Below, piece by piece: positions 21,351-32,626 of a stretch of DNA of 64,000 nucleotides. Source of the DNA: Laburnicola sp. R22_1. Taxonomy: Eukaryota > Ascomycota > Dothideomycetes > Pleosporales > Didymosphaeriaceae. Under the pieces are notes generated by a model, which saw only the letters and a program-made list of their open reading frames with translations, searched no databases and was not told the DNA's origin. The position numbers and the translations under genes were made by a program. Each line of letters starts with the position of its first letter. Position 1 is the stretch's first letter. The DNA lies in assembly GCA_014281115.1 (NCBI GenBank), contig JACONQ010000018.1:806001-870000 (forward strand), in the 5' to 3' direction.

Positions 21351-23280
21351 TGCTCTTTTGTCCTTAATAAGTTTAGCTAGCTTATAGAGGCTAGTATAAC
21401 TAATAATTATATTAGACTTATAGCTGCTGTTTAAAGTAAAGGCTATAGCGCTTACTATATTAATATTAAAGCTAATAGTATATAATTATTCCTATATTAG
21501 CGCCTAAAAAAGTTCTAGAAGGTTAGTTAGATCCTATAAGGCTAGTAAGTCTACTAAACATAATTTATTATTTATCTTCTACAAGTTCTCCTTTTATATT
21601 AGTAACTTAGTAGGGTAGAAGGAAGCTAATCTATATTATTCTAGCTAAGATAGTTTTAATTAAATAGTTAATTTCTATAAGAGCTATTTAATTTATAGAT
21701 TAGCTTCTCTAGTAGGATTATAGTCTCTAGGCCTAGAACTAGAGGTGGTACCTAGATTATGCTATATAATTCCTAGGGGCTAGTCTTACTAGTAACTTTC
21801 TTAAGTAGTAGGAATAAGGTAACTAATAGGCAATTTATTATCTAATAGTTCTTTATCTTAAAAAGGTAGCTCTTTAGCCTCTACGCTACTATCCTTATTA
21901 AAGTTATTCTTATAGCTTTGTTTTTAGTAAGCCTTTAAGTACGTTCTAATAACTAAAATAGTAGGGTTAGAAAGCTAAATAGAAATTTCCTTAAAGACGC
22001 TCTAGTTAGCTTTTAATAAGCGAGTCTTTTAGTAGATATAGTTTTACTTTTTAAGTAGACTGTCCTATTAAGTAGTATTGCCCTAGTAGAAAGGGTTAGA
22101 TAGGAAAGAAGTTTATAGTAGGACAAGATTACTAGTGAAAGTTAAATTCTTATTATCTTTCTAATAAAGGTAGTAGTACTAGGCATTAACTAGGCAGTTA
22201 GCTTACCTAAAAAATTTCCTACTAATAATAAAATTATAGTCTCCTATATTATAGAAAATAAACTATATAGTAAAGGTACATTTATTAATATTAAGCTAGA
22301 CTATAAAATAGGCATCTACTTTTGCACTTTATTTCCCTATAAAGTTCTTAAAAAGAATTAGTGTCTTTAGGTAAAGAAATTTAGCTTTAAGCTATTTTTA
22401 TATTACCTTTATATACCTTAAAGTAATAAGATTATAAGCACTAGCACTAGTATCTATTAAGGCTTATAACTTAAAAGCTAATTCTTAGAATATAATTTAC
22501 ACTAGTATAACTAGCTAAAGGCCTCTAAATAGCTTAGGAACCTTTAGTATCTTGCTACCTATAAGTAGTAATTTTAGTTTAGTATTTGCGTTTTATAATT
22601 AAATTTATAGCTTATATAAATTAATTAGTTTAGTAGCCTCTATAGAATCTACTAGGTTAAAGTAGGCTAGTAGCTTATATTTAAAGTATTATTATCTAAT
22701 AAATTACCTACCTCTAAATTAGAGTAATAGGCAATACTAAGTTTATTTAAATTAAGATTACCTACTACCTATATATTTACTTATATAGGTGTTTTTTCGC
22801 TTTTTTTATAATTACTACCTTTTTTACGCTCTTTTTAATTACTAGGCAGGGGGCTCTACTTTTTTTTATGTTATTTAAGATGAAAGCCTTTGTTGTACCA
22901 CCCCTAGGTAGTTAATTTAACGCCACATAGCTGTTTTTTAGAAATAGTTATAGTAGCTTAAGTGCTTATTCTCTATCTTACTATACTAAAAATAAGTATT
23001 ATACGTAATACACTATATTCTATTATAGTTATAGAGGGGTAAGAAGGAATTAGTAAGTCTAAAGTAAGGTGCTTATTTTTTAGTTACCATATATAAGGGC
23101 TTTAATCTAAAGGGTAGTACCTTATAAATAGTCTATATACACGCCTAAAATAGGTTTATTATATTATTATTTTAAAAAGTGTAGCTAGCTACAGCTATCT
23201 AGCATTTAATTTCTAGGTAGGTAATATTAGAATCGTTTATCTTTTTCTAGAGTATTAACTTAAGACTTCTAGCTAACATA
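21351..23280 (-). mobile_element. truncated Gypsy copy B
   Basis: Homologous to 11,520-13,080 of copy A and to 40,660-43,915 of copy C, including the protease region (about 22,440). No LTR remains. An M end in reverse orientation (22,800-22,927, ending CGCCACA) interrupts it. At 23,280 it is cut by a Fot1-like remnant. Confidence 0.7.
22795..22927 (-). repeat. M terminal repeat (reverse orientation)
   Basis: Well-preserved M end: ACCTTTTTTACGCTC, GGGGGCTCT, AAGCCTTTGTTGT, CCCCTAGGTAG, ending TTAACGCCACA. Confidence 0.65.
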
Positions 23281-24513
23281 TTCTATTAGTAGCTTGAATA
23301 GATTAGTCCGCTGGATAGTTTTTGTTAAGACTACAACACTTTACTACAAATTATAATGTCTTAATAACACAACGTGTTATTGTCTAATTAAGAAGGTAGA
23401 ATTAAGCTTGCCCTTTACACCTATTAGAATAAGCAAATTTTAAGCCTACAACGCACTACTGTAGTATATAATATCCTAAAGTCTATACTAAGTAATTAAA
23501 TTAACAAAATTACCGCCTAAGCAGATACACAATTAGGCATAGCAAAGCTTACTATAACTAAAAAACAGACACTTATATAGTATATCCTTAATCTAGATTT
23601 ATAAGAATTTATACCCTAGCTAGGTAAGGTAGAAGATATAGCTAAGAAACTACTAGCTGTGTAGTAGGCTTAGCGCTTTATAAAGCGCGTACCTAAGATT
23701 AAAATAGCTTTTAATTAAGTAAATAACTAATAGAGGATATAATAAGAAGACCTAGAGGTTATAAATATATTGTTTTAGCTAGTAGAGGACATAAAAGCCA
23801 AGTATAGAGTGTAGGATAAAGATCTATAACTTTAATAAGATAAACTTCTAGATAGAAGTTATTAGCTTAATAAAGGTTGTAACTAGTTTAAAAAGACATT
23901 CTTAACCTACGCTTATTTAGCTAGGCAATTATAAGTAATATATAGTAATTTAGAGTATTTGCGCTACTAGGTATACTACCCTACCCTTTATTATCTATAA
24001 AGGGCGAGTTTATATCTTAGCGTAGTATAAAGAGACTAGTATCCTCTATAATTAGAAGCTCTTAGTCTCTAAGACTAGCTAGACTAATAACAAGCTTAAA
24101 GTTGCGTAGTTAAAGCACTTTAACGCGTATATAAGACTGCGCATAGTAGAGTTATAGAGATTACTTATTCTAGACAGCTATAAGAGCTACTACTCCTAGA
24201 ATTTTAAGAATTATTATTTAAAATAGAAGATTCTAACACTCTATATACTAGCGCACTTATCTTATATTTTTTTAGCCGCTTAATATAGTCTATTTTGCGC
24301 TACTAAAGCTAAAGTACTCCTAGCATATATAAGACTTAGCGTACTAACGCATTTTTTATATTAATAAAAAGGGCTTTCTACTAGCCTTTTATAACGCGCT
24401 CTTTAATATATTTATACTAGAAAACTATAAAAAGCCTTAAAGGCCTCTAGACTTATTTCTTTAAATATATTAGTAGTAATAGATCGCCTTAACATGCGTA
24501 TTTACACTCTATC
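23281..24513 (+). pseudogene. Fot1/pogo transposase remnant
   Basis: Plus-strand translation gives scattered but ordered blocks of the same transposase as at 32,730-34,425: an IKAKYRV..DKDL-like block (about 23,790), a central block with GCGTAGTTAAAGCACTTTAA (about 24,100) and LDSYKSY (about 24,170) with the second catalytic Asp preserved. Heavily RIP-mutated. The 3' part ends at the Copia LTR. Confidence 0.6.
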
Positions 24514-25461
24514 TGTGAAAAGTGGATAAATAGATAAGAAGGTGATCGAGTTGGTATTGTTAAACTGGTTGATTAATTTCAATAAACTGGCTACCTAGCA
24601 ATCTATATACAAAATAATTTAGACTAACGAAAACTTAGTTTTGTATAGTTTAATTATGCCTTTAACTTTTATGCGTGCTAGTGTTTTAAACTAATGTTTG
24701 AACTAGTGTTTTATATGCAATAGTGTTTTATATGCGAGCTATTGTTTTATATGCAGACTAGTGTTTTATATGCAAGCTATTATATGCAAACTAGTGTTTT
24801 ATATACAAACTAGTGTTTTATATACAAACTAGTGTTTTATATACAAACTAGTGTTTTATTTGCGAGCTATTGCAAACTTTGTTTTACTATTGCTTAGTTG
24901 TGACGTTAACAATAAACGCCTTATTTTAGCATAATTTATTACTCCTTAGTTTATTATACGCTAATGTATTTTATATTATAAAATAAGTCTTTTATATGTT
25001 ATATTTTGTTTTTTAGTAATAAGTAATTTAATACATATAATATTGCCTTGTTTAGTATATTCTTTTTAGCAATTGCTCAAAATTGTTAAAGCGCTTAATT
25101 GCGACAAGTTTGTCAAAAGTTTGTCAAAAGTTATTAATTTAGAAAAATTAATTACGAGCTTATTTATATTACGATAGCGTATTTTATAATATTTATTAGG
25201 TTAGTTTTATATTATATTTTGGTTTTAGTTTTAAGTAAATTAATACATATAATATTAGATTTCTTACAATTATCTTTTAGTAAACTTTTTGTGCGTTACT
25301 TAAAGTTGACTTTGGCTTTAATTGCAACTTATTGTCGAAACGACTATTTTAGTTTATTTTTAGGTAGCTTATAGTTATTTATCTATTTATCTTTTATTAT
25401 AACAGCGAAATTCTAACATGTTATTTTATTATTTATTTTGCTTACTAATATAGTTTTAACA
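24514..25461 (-). repeat. Copia LTR (3' relative to genes)
   Basis: Contains the about 20-bp tandem array CTAGTGTTTTATATGCAAA at about 24,700-24,870 and a local duplication AGTTTGTCAAA. The gag-pol frame runs straight into its first bases on the minus strand. Confidence 0.85.
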
Positions 25462-27208
25462 CAAACGATTCTGATTTATGTCTTAATAGTTTAAATTCTA
25501 ATTTTCTAGTAGCAGAGTCTAGAAAGAATATAATATATTTATAATTATTTTTGGAGAGGGTAATAGGCCCACATAAATCAATTACTATTTTATCTAAGTA
25601 ATTATCTGCTTTAATAGTAATTTCTCTACTGTTATTATTTGTTAGCTTAGCTTTTATACAGCTAGAGCAATTAATTTTATAGTTAGTAGGTTTAGTTATA
25701 CCTAGTATTTTACATATAACGTCTAGATTTTTATGTCCAAAACGATTGTGATAGAGATATATTAAGTTCTCTTTATAGTTACTAATAGTTTTATTTTTAT
25801 TAATAACCTTTTTAGCAAATAGAATGTTATCTGTTACTATATTGTCTATATTTATTGTATAAAGATTGTTAATTAGAGTTGCTTCTAATATTGTTTTAGT
25901 GTTCTTTTTAATTATAGCTTTGTCTTTTATAAAGTTTACTACAAAGTCTTTTTCGACTAATTTCTTTACTGATATAATATTTACATTAAATTCAGGCAAA
26001 TAAAGACAGTTATTTAAAACTATCTTAGTATTATTATATATAAAGCTCACGTTGCCAATAAATTGCGAAGTTAAAATATTGTTATTTCCCCATTGTATTT
26101 TTGTAGTTTTTCTAACTAACGAATTATCTATAAATAGGTTTTTGTTGGATATAATATGAGATGAACTACCTGAATCTAGTATTAGATTAGGGCTTTTTGA
26201 CTTGGTAGTTATAAATACCTTAGTAGTTTTTAATCCTTGTTTAGGATTTCTAGAATTAAATTCTAGATTTCGAGGATTTCGATGTCCTTTTCTCGAATTA
26301 GTTTGTTTTTTATTTAGGGTAGTTAATAATACCTTTTTAATTTCCATTGGTTCAGATGACTCAGCCATTTTATCTAACAGCTTTCGATCTAGTCGATCTG
26401 ATGGACATTCGGATTCACGATTTAATAGATTTTTATCTATTTTTTCATCTTTTTCAGATTTGAAATCGTGATTTGTTTTAAACCATTTAGGTTTATTTTC
26501 AGGATGTAAATACCAACACTTATTAGTAAAGTGGGTATTTGTTTTACACTTATTACAAAATCGTTTAGACTTTATAACTTTGTGTTGATTCTGGAATTTA
26601 GTATATAAAACCTTAGTTTTATCACTATCCAAGTGCGTCTGACGACGACTTTCATCAATTAAATTAGAGAATAAATTCTCTAGATTAATCTTTGAAGAAT
26701 CATCCCGAAATGATTGAGTTACTGAAGTAACAAACCCCTCATAATTAGGAGTTAAATTGTTTAACACCCAGGCCACAATAACCTATTTGGGTATTTCAAT
26801 TGACTTATAGTCAAGATTTGTTGTTAAATATTTAATTTTATTGAGGTACTCCTCCATTGAATCAAAATCTAACAAGGTACTATTAAATAACTCCTTTAAA
26901 AGAAGAAATTCAGAATAGTAACCTTTAGGAGAATAAAGATTCCCCAAACAAATCCACATCTCATTGGCTGTAGATAAATCCTTAATATGCTGTAAAGGAC
27001 CATCTTTAACTAACAAAGTAATAATTGATTGTGCTTTTAAATTAATATCTTTCGACACTGAATTAATTGCAATATCATCACCACTCTGAATTGCAGCCAT
27101 ACAATTTTCTATTATAAGAATAGAAATAGCCCTAGGCTTCCACATCTCATAGTTGGAAATACCCTTAAGCATCTCCTGCTTAGAGATAGAAGAAATCTTA
27201 GAACTCAT
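25445..27208 (-). pseudogene. Copia gag-pol, truncated after integrase start, one stop
   Basis: Reading from 27,208: a gag domain of UBN2/retrotransposon-gag type, a TAG at about 26,780 (from CAG, the only break), then a second half from 26,776. The latter shows a CCHC zinc knuckle (CNKCKTNTHFTNKC), protease LDSGSSSH, the GAG-pre-integrase motif LYHNRFGHKNLD, a C-X2-C pair (CSSC) and the start of the integrase core (DLCGPI, FFLDSATRKLEF). The frame then enters the LTR and stops at 25,445. Reverse transcriptase and RNase H are absent, so it could move only with help from an intact relative. Confidence 0.85.
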
Positions 27209-27538
27209 TATGAATGAGATTGATAGGCCAAAAAGAGCTCAGAAATCTGAGAAAAATGAGGTATTTATTGAAAAATTGATAAGGCTTGTCGAAATTGCCT
27301 AAAAAGGTAATGAACTAGTCCAGCTAGTAAAAGAGCTCAGAAAATTCTGAGAAAAATAAGGTATTGGTCAAAATATCGATTTTGCCAAGATAGCTTAGTA
27401 AGCTAAAAGGACTAGACCAGCTAGCATAAAAGAATCAGAATCTCAAAGGAATTCTGAGAAAAATGAGGTATATATCGAAAAATTGATAGAAGAATAGCTT
27501 AGTAAGCTAAAAGGTAGATAATAATAAATAATAAAATT

Positions 27539-27561
27539 GTTAGAGCGCCGGGCTCATAACC
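27539..27561 (-). promoter_or_regulatory. Copia primer-binding site, half-tRNA-Met type
   Basis: Directly inside the 5' LTR, the plus strand reads TTAGAGCGCCGGGCTCATAA plus CC. This resembles the D-arm to anticodon loop (CAU) of a methionine tRNA, so the coding strand is complementary to an internal tRNA part rather than the 3' CCA end. Drosophila copia and several fungal Copia elements prime from such half-tRNAs. The block is GC-rich and free of RIP. Confidence 0.7.
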
Positions 27562-28497
27562 TGTGAAAAGTGGATAAATAGATAAGAAGGTAATCGAGTT
27601 GGTATTGTTAAACTGGTTGATTTATTTTAATAAACTGGCTACCTAGCAATCTATATACAAAATAATTTAGACTAACGAACACTTAGTTTTGTATAGTTTA
27701 ATTATGCCTTTAACTTTTATGCGTGCTAGTGTTTTAAACTAATGTTTAAACTAGTGTTTTATATGCAATAGTGTTTTATATGCGAGCTATTATTTTATAT
27801 GTAGACTAGTATTTTGTATGCAAGCTATTATATGCAAACTAGTGTTTTATATGCAAACTAGTGTTTTATATGCAAACTAGTATTTTATATACAAACTAGT
27901 GTTTTATATGCGAGCTATTACAAACTTTGTTTTACTATTGCTTAGTTGTGACGTTAACAATAAACGCCTTATTTTAGCATAATTTATTACTCCTTAGTTT
28001 ATTATACGCTAATGTATTTTATATTATAAAATAAGTCTTTTATATGTTATATTTTGTTTTTAGTAATAAGTAATTTAATACATATAATATTGCCTTGTTT
28101 AGTATATTCTTTTTAGCAATTGCTCAAAATTGTTAAAGCGCTTAATTGCGACAAGTTTGTCAAAAGTTATTAATTTAGAAAAATTAATTACGAGCTTATT
28201 TATATTACGATAGCGTATTTTATAATATTTATTAGGTTAGTTTTATATTATATTTTGATTTTAGTTTTAAGTAAATTAATACATATAATATTGGATTTCT
28301 TACAATTATCTTTTAGTAAACTTTTTGTACGTTACTTAAAGTTGACTTTGGCTTTAATTGCAACTTTTTGTCGGAACGACTATTTTAGTTTATTTTTAGG
28401 TAGCTTATAGTTATTTATCTATTTATCTTTTATTATAACAGCGAAATTCTAACATGTTATTTTATTATTTATTTTGCTTACTAATATAGTTTTAACA
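27562..28497 (-). repeat. Copia LTR (5' relative to genes)
   Basis: Direct partner of 24,514-25,461, with the same array (about 27,745-27,925) carrying a few more T/A changes. Confidence 0.85.
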
Positions 28498-28507
28498 GTA
28501 GTATAAA

Positions 28508-28586
28508 TATACATACTAACCTTCTATCTTAATCTACTTTAACCTTAAACTAAAAAAAAGTTAAAAAATATATTTAGTAAGCCGAC
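28508..28586 (-). repeat. right terminal repeat of element E
   Basis: Reverse complement of the 10,213-10,285 terminus (ends AAGCCGACT). It brackets Gypsy A, the Copia elements and the Fot1 remnant between E termini. Confidence 0.6.
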
Positions 28587-28904
28587 TAAATTGTTCTATA
28601 ATCTTTAGTATTTACTAAATATACTTTAGTATTTACTAAGTATACTTTAGTAACTATAAATTTATATATAGTAATAATTACACTATTTACTACTTTTATT
28701 ATAAAGTATAGTAACACTATTATTATTAGATTTCTCTTCTTTATAAAGTAAGTAGAGATTATATTAAGTTTAGTGCTATTATTAATTAGTGCCTTAATAA
28801 AGCCTAAATCTTTTACGATATCTTATGCTCTTATTATAATTAATTTTTTAGATAAAGTATATTATAAAGCTTTCTAAGCTACTTATTTTTTTATAGTTAA
28901 TAAT

Positions 28905-29003
28905 TATCTTTTTAATTACTAAGCAGGGGCTCTGCTTTTTTGTCATGTTATTTGAGATGAAAGCCTTTGTCTTCCTACCCCTAGGTAGATAAAATAACGT
29001 CAC
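28905..29003 (-). repeat. M terminal repeat (reverse)
   Basis: TTTTTAATTACTAAGCAGGGG, AAGCCTTTGTC and CCCCTAGGTAG, ending AACGTCACA. Confidence 0.6.
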
Positions 29004-29489
29004 ATACTTAATAATTATAGCAAATAGAATAAAGTCTAGTTTTACTAGCTTTTATCTTTCTCTATAAATATTAATATATCCTTACAATAAAAAGATAGAT
29101 TTAGATTTCTCTCCTTTTTATAATTAAAGGAAGTATAGCCTTTTTGCTATAGTTTTAGTGAGTAACCTTTAAAAAAATTTAATTTTTTTTTCTTCTATAT
29201 TCAACTAAACTATTTATAGTCCTTTTACTTCTTTTTATTATATTTAACTAGTCTAGCTACCTTTATAAAGCGTGTTATTAACTTAGGCCTTTTTAATAAG
29301 TTTTTAAACTTATCTTTACTTTTAGTAAAGTCCTTTTTATTGTATTTTATTTTTTTAGTAAAGATAATTAGCAATAGCTTTTACCTTTATAAGTGTTTCC
29401 CTTTAAGAAGGTAAATAATATAGAACTTTTTCATACTATTAATTATAATACTATATAGAGTATTAATATTAAATTTATTATTATTACTA

Positions 29490-29592
29490 TATATTAAGTA
29501 CTAGGTTTTAGTGCCTTTTATTTTACTTCTCTTTATATATAGTGTAAACTTAACCGTAGTTAGAATCTCTATATAATAAAGATCTTTAATAG
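29490..29592 (+). mobile_element. D-family fragment (short copy)
   Basis: Reverse complement matches the first about 100 bp of D (TAAAGATC..., GAGATTCTAACTA, GGCACTAAAACCTAGTAC). It is truncated at nearly the same place as the copy at 43,928-44,029. I could not find a convincing target duplication. Confidence 0.5.
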
Positions 29593-29620
29593 AACTTTTT
29601 TATATAGCTTATTATTTATA

Positions 29621-29941
29621 TATGACGTATTAATTTATCTACCTAGAGGGTAGGACGACAAAGGCTTTTATCTCAAATAACATAATAAAAAAAGCAGAGT
29701 CCCCTACTTAGTAATTAAAAAGAGCGTGAGAAGGTAATTATAAAAATGCGTTATTATTTATAAAAGCTATAAACTTAGCTACTCTATAATACTTATTCTA
29801 CTTCTTAACTTTATTCTATGTGGCGTTAACTTAACTACCTAGGAGTAGCACGACAAAGGCTTTTATCTCAACTAACATGATAAAAAAAGCAGAGCCCCCT
29901 GCTTAGTAATCAAAAAGAGCGTGAAAAGGTAATTATAAAAA
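29621..29941 (+). repeat. two M terminal repeats in direct order
   Basis: Copies at about 29,621-29,752 and 29,819-29,941, both forward. The second keeps TGTGGCGTTA and GCAGAGCCCCCTGCTTAG almost perfectly. Confidence 0.6.
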
Positions 29942-31116
29942 AAAGAACTTTATTCTATAAAGGGAGAAGGTAGTTAAGTAGGTTAATTAGAAATTAATTT
30001 ACTCTCTAGTAATAGTTCTTTATTACCTTAAACACTATTTATTAGTATTCTAATAAAGTGCTAAAAGTATTTAGTATCTATTTTATTAATATTTACTAGG
30101 TAGAAGCTTAGTTAAAGTTTATTTACTACTATTAATTATAATATAACTTAAACTAACTTTAAAAGTTCTTAGATAGGTACTACTTATTAAAAATAATCTT
30201 ATAATCTTTTATAATAAAGTAAAAAGGCGCTTATAAGAAATAAAACTTATAATTTTATTTTTACTAGTTATAATTATAATAACTTTTATAGTTATAAATA
30301 TATAGTAGAGGTAATTATAGTAAAATATTATATTTAGTAGCTACTAAAGATAATAAGGCTATAGTAGCTATATATAGAGTACTAGTAAGCTTATTAAAAG
30401 CTACTATATTACTAGCTTTATAATATTATTAAAAAAATTGGTATATTATATTTTCTATTATTGGTTATTTTTATATCTCTACTCTTATAATTCTATAAAA
30501 TAAGTTACCCCTTAGTTAGCTTTTATTATATTTAGCGCTACTTAAAGGACTTTTTTTGTAAATAAAACTATATCCCGTAGCTATACTATAGTAAAAGAAA
30601 ATCTAGCTATAAACTTTTTTTCTGTGTACTAGCTCTATAAGATACTATGTGAATATATATAAAAGCAAATAGTTTATAAGGGCTTATCTATTTAGCAACC
30701 CGTAATAAAGAGCTTATAAATCCTTAGAACTATTATTAATTTTTTTAGTAGCCTTTCTAAGTTCTTTTACTTATTTTTTTATCTACTTAATAGTTCTAGT
30801 TTACTACTATATATTTCTAAATTAACTATCTAGCTCTTAGCTTATAAAAATAAAGTATTTACTAAATTTATATATTATTACTATAGTAGTAAAAATTCTA
30901 TTACTATTTATAAAAATTTTAAATATAAAAATAGTACTAATATACTTAATAGTTAATGGAATAAAATAGAATAATATTAGAAAGTAAGTAATAATAAAAT
31001 AAATTACTACCTACTCTTATCTAAAGTAAGAGGGTTTTTATCTAAACCCTTACTAGGCTAAAAGGAGACATAAGGCCCCGTTTAGCTACCTAAGTAATAA
31101 GAATACCTTACACTAT

Positions 31117-31250
31117 ATATATTATTAAATTAACTATTTGAAAGTAGAATAATAAAGGCTTTTATCTTAAATAATATAATAAAAAAGTAGAGCGTCTTAC
31201 TTAGTAATTAGAAAGAGTGTATAAAGATAATTATAAAAAAGTGTATTTAA
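31117..31250 (+). repeat. M terminal repeat plus internal palindrome
   Basis: M end followed by TTTAAACTACTAAGC / AGTAGTCTTAG, an imperfect palindrome also seen inside M ends at 50,190 and 52,510. The reverse M end at 34,532-34,672 may be its partner, with V and Fot1 nested between. Confidence 0.5.
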
Positions 31251-31292
31251 ACTACTAAGCAAGTTTAGTAGTCTTAGTATATAATATACTAT

Positions 31293-32579
31293 GGGTTTTT
31301 TTGCAACTAAGGGGTTTCTAATAAAAATATTATAATAATAATAGATATCCCTCCTACTATTATATATATAGAAAAGCGTTTTAAGGTGTCAATAAAAAGG
31401 GGTTAGCGCGTTATAAGCGAGCTTAGTAGACTTAGCGCGCCTACTCTAACTAAAAAAAATCCATATGTAAAACTATAGGTAAGGCCACATTACTATACTA
31501 TAGTTTAGAGTAGAGGGAAGGTATAAGATAGTGCTAGCGCTGTAACGCTACAATTATTATCTCCCTTCTCTACTATTATTTCTAAAGATATTACTAGAAG
31601 TAATAGCTATTATATTAGCAGGTATATGCTACTTATAAAATACATACTAGGTAAAAGCTTACATACACTATAGGTATACTAACACTCTATCTTTATATTA
31701 AAGTTAACCTTAAGACTTTTACTACTATTACTCTATTTCCTACTATCTTTCTAAATCTTAATGCTAAAGTCGCTGTTAACGTCGCCTAAAAGTACGCTCT
31801 AAGGATCTATTTACTTGCCACTATTGCTAGGTCTACACTAGAATACTACTCTATCTAGAGTATTATTAATAGGAAGTAGAAGGTATACCTTACTCTATAT
31901 AAGGCAGTCCTAGTGTACTAGTTAGGCTAGTAATAAATTAGTAATTATAGGCGTAATAATAATAGATATATAAAGTTTCTACGATAGGTCCTTATATTAC
32001 TACTACTTAGAAAGGCGGCAATAGAGGGTGGCAAGATTAAAGGAAAAGAGAAGAAGATATTTATTAATAAGTTGCTAGGGGAGAAGAGTGTTGCGTAGAT
32101 ATGTTAGATCCTTAGAGTTATTATAATATTAAATAAGCGTGTTATATAAGTGTGCTGTATAGCAGCTTGTAAATATAGCGTAATTACTAATAATAGTAAT
32201 AATAAAGTAAGAGTTAGTTTTCTATGCACACTTTAAGTAACTTTTAATAAGTATTAGAGCGCTTATAAATAGTAGAGTAAATATATAGTTTATATACTAT
32301 TATAAACTATTATAAACTATTATAAACTATTATAAACTATTATAAACTATTATAAACTATTATAAACTATTATAAACTATTATAAACTATTATAAACTAT
32401 TATAAACTATTATAAACTATTATAAACTATTATACACTATTATCGCATTAGTAGAGACTAAAAGTAGACTATATTTTTAAGCGCTAGACTAGAGCGGCCT
32501 TTCTATCCCAACCTACGCAGGCTTAAATCAAAAAAAAAGTAGTTAAAAAGGGTAATTAACACTAAATAAACAATATAAT
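31293..32579 (-). mobile_element. V-family non-LTR-like element, full-length copy 1
   Basis: 1,287 bp flanked by perfect 13-bp repeats TATAATATACTAT (31,280-31,292 and 32,580-32,592). One end is a T-run followed by GC(A/G)ACTAAGGGGTTTC (an A-tail on the minus strand); the other end is CACTAAATAAACAAT. It carries a 10-bp minisatellite near the far end. Several short copies share only the T-run end. Family not recognised. Which strand encodes any protein is unclear; a KEKKIFINKLLGEKS-like stretch is on the plus strand at about 32,050. Confidence 0.7.
32291..32440 (+). repeat. 10-bp minisatellite TATAAACTAT, 13 perfect units
   Basis: Thirteen exact units from 32,301 to 32,430 with a variant unit on each side. 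The homologous array in the second V copy (44,711-44,820) has nine exact units, so copy number differs between copies. Confidence 0.9.
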
Positions 32580-32626
32580 TATAATATACTATAATACTAT
32601 AAGAATAAAATTCTTAAAACTATATA

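Larger units (their letters stand above)
24514..28497 (-). mobile_element. Copia LTR retrotransposon, non-autonomous, little RIP
   Basis: Direct LTRs at 24,514-25,461 (948 bp) and 27,562-28,497 (TGTGAAAAG...TTTTAACA) flank 2.1 kb of minus-strand gag-protease-integrase sequence. The polymerase half of pol is missing. The flanking pentamers (CTATC, GTAGT) do not match, so no target duplication is visible. TpG and CpA are common, and only one stop interrupts the gene, in contrast to neighbouring elements. Confidence 0.85.

Noticed and set aside
24509..28502. 5-bp target duplication for the Copia element
   Set aside because: Flanks CTATC and GTAGT do not match; an inversion between opposite LTRs was also tested on the flanks and not supported.
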